DNA from: an uncultured Spartobacteria bacterium
GTDB taxonomy: Bacteria > Verrucomicrobiota > Verrucomicrobiia > Chthoniobacterales > Chthoniobacteraceae
Direction of reading: 5' to 3'
Assembly: GCA_903901425.1 (NCBI GenBank)
Contig: CAIURC010000012.1
Coordinates: 36,450 to 100,449 of the forward strand
DNA length: 64,000 nt
How positions within the stretch are numbered: position 1 is the stretch's first letter; every line of letters begins with the position of its first letter. The notes beneath the pieces are model-generated. The model saw only the letters and a program-made list of their open reading frames with translations. It was not told the DNA's origin and did not search any database. Made by a program: the position numbers and the translations under genes. Shown one piece after another: positions 34,661 through 43,050 of this stretch.

Positions 34661-36961
34661 ATGAATTCCGCGTCCACATCCAAAATCCGTATCGAGTTCA
34701 ACGACCGTGTGGTCCGTCAGTTTGTGACCGCCAGCATATTCTGGGGGATTGTCGGGATGCTGGTGGGGGTGCTGGTGGCCACGCAGTTGGCCACCTGGCA
34801 GGCCAACTTCAACCTTCCATGGCTAACATTTGGCCGGTTGCGTCCGCTCCACACCAACGCGGTGATTTTTGCGTTTGTGGGTAACATGATGTTTGCCGGG
34901 ATCTATTATTCCACGCAGCGCCTGGTAAAAGCCCGGCTTGCGTCGGACGTTTTGTCGGCCCTGCATTTCTGGGGGTGGCAGTTCATCATTCTGGCAGCCG
35001 CAATCACGCTCCCCCTCGGCTTGTCCCGGGGCAAGGAGTACGCCGAGCTGATCTGGCCGCTGAACATTGCTGTGGCTGTCGTCTGGGTGGTGTTTGGGCT
35101 GAACTTTTTTTGGACCCTTGCCCGGCGCCGGGAACCGAGCCTGTACGTGGCGATCTGGTTTTACATCGCGACGATCCTGACCGTGGCGATTTTGTATATC
35201 GTCAACCATCTCTCGATCCCGACCAGTTGGACCCATTCCTACCCGGTGTTTGGGGGTGTCCAGGATGCTCTGGTGCAATGGTGGTACGGGCACAACGCGG
35301 TCGCCTTTTTCCTGACCACGCCCATCCTGGGCATCATGTACTACTTTCTGCCGAAGGCCGCCGGCAGACCCGTGTACAGTTACCGATTGTCCATCATCCA
35401 TTTCTGGTCCCTGGTGTTTCTCTACATCTGGGCTGGGCCCCATCACCTCCTGAACACGAGCCTGCCCAACTGGTTGCAGTCGCTCGGGATTCTCTTTTCG
35501 CTGATGCTCTGGGCGCCGTCCTGGGGCGGGATGCTGAACGGGCTCCTGACCCTGCGCGGAGCGTGGCAAAAGCTCCGGCAGGATCCGGTCCTGAAATTCT
35601 TTGCGGCAGGCGTCACATTTTACGGGATGGCGACATTTGAAGGGCCGCTGATGTCGATCAAATCGGTCAATGCGCTTGCGCATTATTCCGACTGGATTGT
35701 GGCCCATGTCCATTCCGGGGCGCTGGGTTGGAACGGGTTCATGGCAGCGGGCATGTTTTACTGGCTGGCGCCGCGGCTCTGGAACCGGCCGCTGCATTCG
35801 ACGGCGCTGGCCAACATGCACTTCTGGCTCGGGTTGGTGGGAATCCTCCTGTACGTCGCCGCGATGTACGTCTCTGGAATCACCCAGGGGCTGATGCTCT
35901 CCGCCACACGCGATTCGGGCACCGTGCTTGCGAATCCCAACTTCTTGGATGCCGTCACTTCCACCCGCTACCTGATGCATCTCCGGGCCCTCGGCGGCAC
36001 CCTGTATCTGGCGGGTTTCTTTCTGCTCGCATGGAACCTGTTCCGGACTGCGCGGGGCGCGGAGCCGGTGAACGGGTCTGTGGAATGCTTGGAACCCGCG
36101 GCCGCTTCCTCCGGGGCGGGGGTGTTCAGTGCGCCTGTGGTTTACACCGTTTTGTTGATTGTGGCGGTGCTGGTCTGGGGTGCCGGGCGTGGCGTGGTCG
36201 CGGGCATGGGGTTTTGCGCGCTCCTGGCAATTCTGCTGACGGCCCTCACGCACCAGCAGGCGAGTGGCGCGCGGTGGCAGGACTGGTATGAGCGGTTGCT
36301 CGAAAATTCGCTGCCCTTTTCGATTCTGACTGCAGTTGCTGTGTTGATCGGGGGTGTGGTGCAGATCCTGCCCACGGTGCTGATCAACCGGGCGGAAAGC
36401 CTGGAGGGTGTCCGCCAGATTCCCTATACCCCCCTAGAGCTTGCCGGACGCGATATCTATGTCCGGGAAGGCTGTTACAACTGCCATTCCCAGCAGATCC
36501 GGACACTGGTCGGGGATGTCCTGCGGTACGGGGAATTCTCGAAGATCGGCGAGAGCATTTATGATCATCCCTACCAGTGGGGTTCCAAGCGGACTGGACC
36601 GGATCTTGCACGCGAGGGGGGTAGGTATCCGTCCCTCTGGCATTACCAGCATATGCATGATCCCCGACAGATCAGCCCCGGGTCCACCATGCCCAATTAC
36701 CCGTGGCTCTTCACCCAGCGCACCGATTTTGCGGCGCTCCCCAAAAAGATCAGCGTCCAGCGCCGGCTCGGTGTGCCGTATCCTGAGAAACCGGATGCGG
36801 AGATTCTTGCGGATGCAAAGGCCCAGGCGGGAGCGCTGGTGGCGGAACTCCAGCCGGGCGGTGTCCAGATTGCGGGCGACCGGGAAATTCTGGCGCTGAT
36901 TGCGTATCTCCAAAAACTTGGGCGTTCAGAGCCGGTTGCAAAAACTGCGGAGGCCCACTGA
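34661..36961 (+). CDS. ccoNO: Fused cbb3 cytochrome c oxidase subunits I and II (CcoN-CcoO)
   Basis: The 766-residue protein joins the catalytic subunit CcoN (about residues 1-470) to the monohaem subunit CcoO. The N-terminal part has the haem and copper ligand blocks of cbb3 oxidases (LRPLHTNAVIFAF, VQWWYGHNAVAFFLT, GPHHLLNT, HYSDWIVAHVHSGALGWNG). A Ser/Ala-rich linker and two or three helices lead to CcoO with one CxxCH (EGCYNCHSQQIR, about residue 604) and the SKRTGPDLAREGGRY block. ATG 34661 was chosen over an in-frame TTG at 34649. Separate genes are the norm, so the fusion is notable. Confidence 0.95.
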   Translation: MNSASTSKIRIEFNDRVVRQFVTASIFWGIVGMLVGVLVATQLATWQANFNLPWLTFGRLRPLHTNAVIFAFVGNMMFAGIYYSTQRLVKARLASDVLSALHFWGWQFIILAAAITLPLGLSRGKEYAELIWPLNIAVAVVWVVFGLNFFWTLARRREPSLYVAIWFYIATILTVAILYIVNHLSIPTSWTHSYPVFGGVQDALVQWWYGHNAVAFFLTTPILGIMYYFLPKAAGRPVYSYRLSIIHFWSLVFLYIWAGPHHLLNTSLPNWLQSLGILFSLMLWAPSWGGMLNGLLTLRGAWQKLRQDPVLKFFAAGVTFYGMATFEGPLMSIKSVNALAHYSDWIVAHVHSGALGWNGFMAAGMFYWLAPRLWNRPLHSTALANMHFWLGLVGILLYVAAMYVSGITQGLMLSATRDSGTVLANPNFLDAVTSTRYLMHLRALGGTLYLAGFFLLAWNLFRTARGAEPVNGSVECLEPAAASSGAGVFSAPVVYTVLLIVAVLVWGAGRGVVAGMGFCALLAILLTALTHQQASGARWQDWYERLLENSLPFSILTAVAVLIGGVVQILPTVLINRAESLEGVRQIPYTPLELAGRDIYVREGCYNCHSQQIRTLVGDVLRYGEFSKIGESIYDHPYQWGSKRTGPDLAREGGRYPSLWHYQHMHDPRQISPGSTMPNYPWLFTQRTDFAALPKKISVQRRLGVPYPEKPDAEILADAKAQAGALVAELQPGGVQIAGDREILALIAYLQKLGRSEPVAKTAEAH

Positions 36962-36964
36962 TTT

Positions 36965-37165
36965 ATGTTCCGACGGATTCTTGTGGAGGAATGGCAGCGG
37001 GTTTTGACGCTGATCAGTTTCACCCTCTTTTTCTCTGTTTTTCTCCTGAACGTGATCCGGGTTTTGCGGATGCCAAAAAAAGAGGTGCAGCGGCTGGGGT
37101 CGTTGCCTCTTTCGGAACCACCCGTCACCAAGCCTCACCATGTCCCACACGCCTCTTCCCTCTGA
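36965..37165 (+). CDS. ccoQ: CcoQ-like small cbb3 oxidase subunit
   Basis: This 66-residue protein has one membrane helix (VLTLISFTLFFSVFLLNVIRVL) and a short basic tail, and lies between the CcoN-CcoO fusion and CcoP, the expected place for CcoQ. It starts three bases after ccoNO and overlaps the CcoP gene by 26 bases. It is probably a stabilising subunit. Confidence 0.75.
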   Translation: MFRRILVEEWQRVLTLISFTLFFSVFLLNVIRVLRMPKKEVQRLGSLPLSEPPVTKPHHVPHASSL

Positions 37166-37667
37166 CGGGCCGCTGCGGCCCCATACCTACGACGGCATCG
37201 AAGAGTTCGATCACCGGCTCCCAAACTGGTGGCTGTTCACTCTGTACGGCGCCATCGTGTTTTCCGTTCTGTACTGGATCCTCGGGTTTCAAATGGAACT
37301 GGCGTCCACCCCGGAAGAGGCACTTCTGGAAACGATGCGCGAAAACCAACTGGCTGCAGCCAGGAACAGTGGCGAGGTGTCGGATCCGATCCTGTGGAAG
37401 CTGAGTCGGGAAACGCAGACGATTGAAGCGGGCCGGGCGACATTTGCGGCACTGTGCGCGTCCTGCCACCAGCCAGATCTCGGTGGCGGGATCGGTCCGA
37501 ACTTGAAGGACACCGTGTGGATTCACGGCGGACAACCGATCCAGATCCATGCCCTGATTACGCGGGGCGTTCTTGAAAAGGGGATGCCGACTTGGGGTCC
37601 TGTGCTGGGCCAGAACAAAATCACAGAGGTCACGGCGTTCATCCTGAGTCATCACCCGGCGCCCTGA
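37140..37667 (+). CDS. ccoP: Short CcoP-like cytochrome c subunit with one haem
   Basis: The N-terminus has the CcoP/FixP signature (YDGIEEFDHRLPNWW) followed by one membrane helix. The periplasmic domain has a single CxxCH (CASCHQPDLGGG). Standard CcoP has two haem c groups and about 300 residues; this one has 175 and only one haem, so one cytochrome domain is missing. Conserved downstream elements (GIGPNLKDTVW, GVLEKGMPTWGPVLG) include the axial methionine. It would pass electrons to CcoO. Confidence 0.9.
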   Translation: MSHTPLPSDGPLRPHTYDGIEEFDHRLPNWWLFTLYGAIVFSVLYWILGFQMELASTPEEALLETMRENQLAAARNSGEVSDPILWKLSRETQTIEAGRATFAALCASCHQPDLGGGIGPNLKDTVWIHGGQPIQIHALITRGVLEKGMPTWGPVLGQNKITEVTAFILSHHPAP

Positions 37668-37684
37668 GTCACCCTGCCCAGACG

Positions 37685-39094
37685 ATGTCCGATCACGCTC
37701 CCAATCTCGATACGGTCACCACCATCCGGGCGGATGGAAGCCGGAGGTTTTTGCATCCTGCGGCGTCGAGGGGGCCGTACACCCGGATGCGGGCATGGGT
37801 GGGAACGGTGCTGCTCTCCATCTACTTCGCGCTGCCCTGGATCCAGATCAACGGCGCGCCTGCTGTTTTCCTCGACATCGCAGCCCGTCAGTTCCACCTG
37901 TTTGGTCTGACGTTTGTCGCGCAGGATCTCTGGCTGCTGTTTTTTTTGATCACGGGAGTGGGATTCCTCCTGTTTTACACCACAGCGCTTCTGGGGCGGA
38001 TCTGGTGTGGCTGGGCCTGTCCGCAGACGGTGATTCTGGATCTTGCCCGGCGGATTGAACGCTGGATCGAAGGGGATCATCTTGTCCGTCGACGCATGGA
38101 CAAGCAGCCGGCCACGTTTGGGCGATCAGTGCGCCGCGGAGCCAAGAACCTCTTCCTAGCCGGATTCGCCTTTCTGCTGGCGCATGCGTGGCTCTCCTAT
38201 TTTGTTTCGATTCCAAGGCTCTACCAAATGATGCACGCCTCCCCGGGCGAGCACTGGGCGGCATTCTGTTTTGTGTTCCTGCTGACCGGTGCGCTCTGGT
38301 TCAACCTCGCATGGTTTCGCGAACAATTCTGCATCGTTCTTTGCCCGTACGGCCGGTTGCAATCGGCCCTGATGGATTCCAACTCGCTGGTGATCGGATA
38401 CGACGCCTCCAGGGGCGAGCCCCGTTCCAAGCGATCTCCGGCGTTTGCGGACCCTTCGATGCGTCAGCGGGGCGACTGCATCGACTGCCGCCGGTGCGTG
38501 GAAGTGTGTCCCACCGGGATCGACATCCGGCAAGGACTGCAGCTGGAGTGCATTGGATGTGCCGCCTGCGTGGATGCGTGTGCGGAAGTGATGCAGAAAC
38601 TGCACCGGCCGGCCGGGTTGATCCGGTACGACTCGCTCAACGGGTTTGCAGGAAAAGCCACCCGCTGGATCCGGCCCCGGATCGTCCTGTACTCGATTTT
38701 GCTCCTGGTGGGCGCCAGCGCGCTGTGTGCGGCGCTCTCCACACTCCGACCTGTCACCGTAGTGCTTGGCCGGGTCCGAGGTGCACCGTACGTGCTTGAG
38801 AACGATCTGGTGCGCAACCAGTTCCTAGTCCGGATTCTGAACAAGCGCAGCGAATCCATCCAACTTCGGCTGGAGCTGCCCGGGATGCCCGCAGCCTTGC
38901 AAATGGCCGGATTCCACGAACCAGTCACGCTTCCGCCTTTGGGCGAGGCGTTGCGGCCGCTGGTGGTCTCCCTGCCCCAAGCCGAGTTCACCCGGGAATT
39001 CCCTCTCACCCTCCGGTTGGTGGCGATGGACGGACGGACCATCTTGGAACGCACCCTGCCTTTTGCCGGTCCCGTTTCCTATACCGACCCATGA
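37685..39094 (+). CDS. ccoG: CcoG ferredoxin-like cbb3 assembly protein
   Basis: The 469-residue protein has five or so membrane helices, the RIWCGWACPQT motif, and two [4Fe-4S] motifs (CIDCRRCVEVCP and CIGCAACVDAC), then a periplasmic Ig-like domain. CcoG reduces copper for delivery to cbb3 oxidase. The start at 37685 matches the family N-terminus (DTVTTIRADGSRRFLHPA). Its stop overlaps the next small gene by four bases. Confidence 0.95.
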   Translation: MSDHAPNLDTVTTIRADGSRRFLHPAASRGPYTRMRAWVGTVLLSIYFALPWIQINGAPAVFLDIAARQFHLFGLTFVAQDLWLLFFLITGVGFLLFYTTALLGRIWCGWACPQTVILDLARRIERWIEGDHLVRRRMDKQPATFGRSVRRGAKNLFLAGFAFLLAHAWLSYFVSIPRLYQMMHASPGEHWAAFCFVFLLTGALWFNLAWFREQFCIVLCPYGRLQSALMDSNSLVIGYDASRGEPRSKRSPAFADPSMRQRGDCIDCRRCVEVCPTGIDIRQGLQLECIGCAACVDACAEVMQKLHRPAGLIRYDSLNGFAGKATRWIRPRIVLYSILLLVGASALCAALSTLRPVTVVLGRVRGAPYVLENDLVRNQFLVRILNKRSESIQLRLELPGMPAALQMAGFHEPVTLPPLGEALRPLVVSLPQAEFTREFPLTLRLVAMDGRTILERTLPFAGPVSYTDP

Positions 39095-39228
39095 AAAAGC
39101 GGTTCTGGATTTTGTTCGGTGGCGCGCTCCTTCTTGGCGGGATTGGGGTGTGGATCCGATCGGTTTTGAGCCGCGAATCGAGCGCAGATTCGAGGGGGAT
39201 TTTCTCAGGGGGAGTGCATGGATCCTGA
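39091..39228 (+). CDS. 45-residue membrane peptide in the cbb3 operon
   Basis: An ATG overlaps the ccoG stop (ATGA) and opens a 45-residue frame with one hydrophobic helix (FWILFGGALLLGGIGVWI) and a polar tail. It ends 11 bases inside the next gene. The position equals that of ccoH (FixH), but it is far shorter than FixH and lacks its periplasmic domain, so it is either a remnant or an independent small subunit. Confidence 0.5.
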   Translation: MKKRFWILFGGALLLGGIGVWIRSVLSRESSADSRGIFSGGVHGS

Positions 39229-39823
39229 AACCCTTACGCCGCTGGCAGCGTTTGCTGCCGGGCTCGGAAGCAGCGTGCATTGTGCCGGGATGTGTGCCCC
39301 GTTGGTGTGCGCGGTCAAAGCCGCCCCGGCCCAGTACCACGCGTCCCGGTTTGTTTCCTACTCGGCGTGCGGGGCGCTGGCCGGGGGGTGTGCGGCGTTG
39401 ATCCCGGGCCTCCCCCGCCATCCATTCCCGCAGGCAGCCCAGTGGGCACTGGCTGCAGTCCTTCTGCTTCTTGCCGCCGGTCTCGACCGGCGTATTCCGC
39501 AGCCGCTCTGGGTGTCCCGGATTCTTTTCCGGTTCAGGCTCCGGACCACTCTGGGTTGGGTGACGCCGCTGCTGCCATGTGGGCCGCTCTGGCTGATTCT
39601 CGGAGCGGCTTTCGTCAGTGCCCGGTGGAGTGCCGGGGCACTCCTGGGCGGTGCATTTGCCGCAGGGACAATCCCGCTTTTTCTGCTGCTGCAGCACGGC
39701 TGGATGCAATCGCTCCGGATGGCGTCTCCGCGTTTTCTTCCACGGTTCCAGCAAGCCGTGCTTGTGCTTTCCGCCAGCGTCCTTGTCTGGCGTTCCCTGA
39801 CGCCCCATGCCTGTTGCCACTGA
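39218..39823 (+). CDS. SafE/TauE-type membrane protein of the cbb3 operon
   Basis: The 201-residue protein has six or so membrane helices and the signature GSSVHCAGMCAPLV near the N-terminus, plus LLPCGPLWLIL in the middle. These mark the sulfite-exporter-like (UreH-type) family that accompanies cbb3 oxidase genes and is linked with copper handling. It overlaps both neighbours (11 and 17 bases), which indicates tight translational coupling. Confidence 0.85.
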   Translation: MDPETLTPLAAFAAGLGSSVHCAGMCAPLVCAVKAAPAQYHASRFVSYSACGALAGGCAALIPGLPRHPFPQAAQWALAAVLLLLAAGLDRRIPQPLWVSRILFRFRLRTTLGWVTPLLPCGPLWLILGAAFVSARWSAGALLGGAFAAGTIPLFLLLQHGWMQSLRMASPRFLPRFQQAVLVLSASVLVWRSLTPHACCH

Positions 39824-42095
39824 TCTTCAGCCGGTTTGTCTCCACTGCGGTTCCGCGTTCCGCACGTCGTTTCCGGAAACGAAGTTCTGCTGTTCCGGCT
39901 GCGAGTTTGTGCATGGGTTGATCCAGCAGAACCGGCTCACGCAGTTCTACGAGTTTCAGGAGGGAGCGATTCCTCCCGCCCGGTCCGTGGTGTTCCAAAA
40001 ACGGGACTACCGTTGGTTGGAGGCGCTTGCTCCGGAAGGCATCCGGGGGCTCCGGCTGGATCTTCAGGGGCTTTCCTGCCTTGGCTGCGTCTGGCTGGTT
40101 GAAAAACTATTCCACCGCTGGACGGGTGCGCATGGCCTCCACATCGACTCCTCTCTCGGCCAAGTCGTGCTCCGGTTCGATCCCGGCACCTGCGATCTTC
40201 CGGGGTTTGCCGCCGAGCTTCAGTCGTACGGATATCTGCTCGGGCCGCCCACCGGCACAAAGGCGCGCGATCGTGCCCTTCCGCTCCGGATCGGTCTCTG
40301 CGGTGCGCTGGCGATGAACGCGATGCTGTTTACCCTCCCCGGATACCTCGGGCTCGAGTCCGGGTCCGCTCTTTCGGCGTTGTTCCAGAAGGTGGCGCTC
40401 GGATGCAGTACCCTGAGTTTCCTCACGGCAGGGTCGTACTTCGGGCTGCGGGCTGTCCGGTCTTTGAAAGTGGGAGTCCTGCACATCGACCTGCCGATTG
40501 CGCTGGGGCTGGCTGCCGCGTACGCCGGTTCCCTTTTTGCCTGGAGCCGCGGGGCCACCGATTTTGTCTACTTCGACTTCGTCTCGGTTTTTTCGTTTCT
40601 GATGCTGTCGGGCCGCTGGCTTCAGCAGGCTGCCGTGGATAGGAACCGCAACCATCTGCTGGGACTGAAGGTGCAGGTGGCCGAACCCCGGTCCGGAGAG
40701 CGGTTCCGGGTGGAGCCCGGGGCGCTGGTGCCAGTGCGATCCCAGCTGTGTTCGGCGGGAGCCACGCTGGGGATGGAGTGGATCAACGGCGAATCGGAGT
40801 CGCACACGGCTCGGCTTGGGCAGGTGGTGCCTGCGGGGGCAATCAACCTGAGTCCCGTGGCGTTGGAATGTGAGGCGCTCGAGGCATGGCAGGATTCGCT
40901 TCTCCGAAGGTTGCTGCATCCCGAGGCGCGGCCCGGATCGGAGTTGCAGACGGGGATGGAACGGTTCATCCGGCGGTATTTGGTGACGGTCCTTGTCTTG
41001 GCCAGTGCGGCGTTCTGCGGTTGGCTTTGCGTCGGGGGGAGTCTGCTCCGGGCGCTCCAAGTGTTGACCTCGATCCTGGTGGTGTCGTGTCCCTGCGCCG
41101 CCGGAGTCGCTTTGCCGCTCGTGGAGGACCTCGCTGCCGCAAGGCTCCGCCGACGGGGCGTTTTTGTCCGGGAACCCGGCCTGTGGAACCGGTTGGACCG
41201 GGTCAAGACCGTCGTGTTCGACAAGACCGGTACGTTAACCCTCGAAACCATGGCGTTGCTCAACCCGGACGAACTCCACGGGCTGGCTCCGGGCGCCCAG
41301 GCGATCCTGCTGGGCATGGTCCGGGACAACCTGCATCCGGTCAGTTGCGCCCTGCGGGAACTGCTCCTTGCCGCCGGGATTCCGGAGGGGACGCGGCGGA
41401 GTCCCGTGGAGGAGATTGGCTGCGGCCTGGAGCTTCAGGTCGGCCAGACCCGGTGGCGTCTGGGGAAACCCGGCTGGGCCGGGCCCGACCTCGGTGCCGG
41501 CGATACGCAGTTCTCCGCAGATAACACCGTGCTGGCGGCGTTCCGGTTTGGCGAACAGCCCCGTGCCGACGCCCGGGAGGAGCTCCAGAACTTGCGCGCC
41601 CAAGGGTTCCGGTTGCAGATCCTGAGCGGTGACAGGGCGGAAAAGGTGGCCACCATGGGCCAGCGGCTCGGTATGGAGGCCGGGGCCTGTCTGGGCGGGT
41701 TGTCGCCGGATGAAAAAGCCGGCTGGATTGGGGATCATGTCCCTCGGCAGGCGTTGATGATTGGGGACGGCGCGAACGACAGCTTGGCGTTCGATCAGAG
41801 CCTTTGCACAGGGACTCCGGCGATTGACCGCGGCCTGCTCGAACACAAGGCCGACTTCTATTTTCTCGGGCGCGGCCTGCTCGGGATCGGGGAATTGTTC
41901 CGGGTGGCGGCGCAGCGGCGCCGGGCGATCCGGGTGGTACTGGGATTCGCGATCGTCTACAACGCGGTGGCTGGCGGGATCTGTCTTGCGGGAAAAATGA
42001 GTCCGTTGCTGGCGGCCATTCTGATGCCGCTCAGTTCGGTGGTGACCTTGGGGCTGGCCTTGCTCTTTCTCCGGCGCACGGACCGAGTCCGTTGA
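39807..42095 (+). CDS. ccoI: CcoI copper-transporting P-type ATPase
   Basis: The 762-residue protein has an N-terminal cysteine-rich segment (CLHCGS, FCCSGCEFVHGL), a heavy-metal-associated domain with CLGCVW, eight membrane helices, the CPC metal-binding motif (SCPCA), the phosphorylation site DKTGTLT and the hinge GDGANDS. The GDGAND form of the hinge replaces GDGxND with no loss. It supplies copper for cbb3 assembly and ends the operon. Confidence 0.95.
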   Translation: MPVATDLQPVCLHCGSAFRTSFPETKFCCSGCEFVHGLIQQNRLTQFYEFQEGAIPPARSVVFQKRDYRWLEALAPEGIRGLRLDLQGLSCLGCVWLVEKLFHRWTGAHGLHIDSSLGQVVLRFDPGTCDLPGFAAELQSYGYLLGPPTGTKARDRALPLRIGLCGALAMNAMLFTLPGYLGLESGSALSALFQKVALGCSTLSFLTAGSYFGLRAVRSLKVGVLHIDLPIALGLAAAYAGSLFAWSRGATDFVYFDFVSVFSFLMLSGRWLQQAAVDRNRNHLLGLKVQVAEPRSGERFRVEPGALVPVRSQLCSAGATLGMEWINGESESHTARLGQVVPAGAINLSPVALECEALEAWQDSLLRRLLHPEARPGSELQTGMERFIRRYLVTVLVLASAAFCGWLCVGGSLLRALQVLTSILVVSCPCAAGVALPLVEDLAAARLRRRGVFVREPGLWNRLDRVKTVVFDKTGTLTLETMALLNPDELHGLAPGAQAILLGMVRDNLHPVSCALRELLLAAGIPEGTRRSPVEEIGCGLELQVGQTRWRLGKPGWAGPDLGAGDTQFSADNTVLAAFRFGEQPRADAREELQNLRAQGFRLQILSGDRAEKVATMGQRLGMEAGACLGGLSPDEKAGWIGDHVPRQALMIGDGANDSLAFDQSLCTGTPAIDRGLLEHKADFYFLGRGLLGIGELFRVAAQRRRAIRVVLGFAIVYNAVAGGICLAGKMSPLLAAILMPLSSVVTLGLALLFLRRTDRVR

Positions 42096-42107
42096 ACGCG
42101 CCGGGGC

Positions 42108-42842
42108 CTACTTTTTCGGGAGGTTTTCGCGGATGGCTTTTGCGACGTGGCTGGCGAGGACTGCGGATCCTGCCGGTTCGAAGTGGACATTGCGTTTGCC
42201 TTGGAGCCGGGCTTGGTCGGGTTTGACGGCAGCCCAGAGGTCGTTCCAGACGACGCCTTCCTCGGCCATGACTTTCTTGGCGACTTCGTTGTAGGGAAGC
42301 TCGGAGTCCTTGATGTACTTGGCCGCATCCGATTCCGGGACGGGCGTGGTGCTGCCAAAGACCAGTTTGGCCCCGGTTTTCCGGAGCCGGACGATGATAG
42401 TGCGCAGGTTCTTCTCGTAATCTGCGACAGAGACGTTGGGGCGCCCGCCGTTGAGGGGGGAGGCGTACTCGCCCTTGTCGTTCTTGTCGCGGTCATCGGC
42501 GAACCGGTAGGAGACATCGTGGAGGCCGTGGTTGAAATGGATCAGGTCCCAGTGGGCATTTTCACCGGCCAGCCAGCGTTCGAGTCCGTAGGAGCCGAGG
42601 GCGGTCTTGGTCGAACCGCAGTTGTACGGGGGGCGGTGCACGTTGGCCACGCCCGCCAGTTCCTTGCGGACACCCAGCGTGTAGGCAATCGAAACCGAGT
42701 CGCCGATCACCAGTACCCGGGGCATTTTGGGATCGTCCACCACGGGGGCAAACTCGGGCGGGACCGGCTTCGGTGCGGCAGGTTCGGCCGCAAAGATTGC
42801 GGTGGTCAAAAGGCTTAGCAGGATGGGGAGGAGAAATTTCAT
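42108..42842 (-). CDS. SGNH/GDSL-type secreted hydrolase
   Basis: The 244-residue protein has a signal peptide and SGNH motifs: block I GDSVSIAYT, an NCGST asparagine/glycine region, block III FNHGLHD, and a C-terminal histidine in NVHFEPAG. It should be an esterase or acetyl-hydrolase acting outside the cytoplasm, as in polysaccharide deacetylation. It converges on ccoI and is divergent from ilvB. Confidence 0.87.
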   Translation of the reverse strand: MKFLLPILLSLLTTAIFAAEPAAPKPVPPEFAPVVDDPKMPRVLVIGDSVSIAYTLGVRKELAGVANVHRPPYNCGSTKTALGSYGLERWLAGENAHWDLIHFNHGLHDVSYRFADDRDKNDKGEYASPLNGGRPNVSVADYEKNLRTIIVRLRKTGAKLVFGSTTPVPESDAAKYIKDSELPYNEVAKKVMAEEGVVWNDLWAAVKPDQARLQGKRNVHFEPAGSAVLASHVAKAIRENLPKK

Positions 42843-43050
42843 GGTGCGTGGTGAGGGGGGCAGAGACGGGCGTTTTTCAAGGGGTGTTTCCAGACGGATG
42901 GACCAGTTGCCGGAAAAAATGGCGGGCCATGGCACGGACAGGGTTCGCGGTCTTGGAGCCGAGCGGAAATGGGACGGCTTGTTTCCGTGCTTGCTGGCAG
43001 GGGGGAAGTCGACTAGTTTCCCCAGCCTTTTGCACAATTTCAGATCTGAC

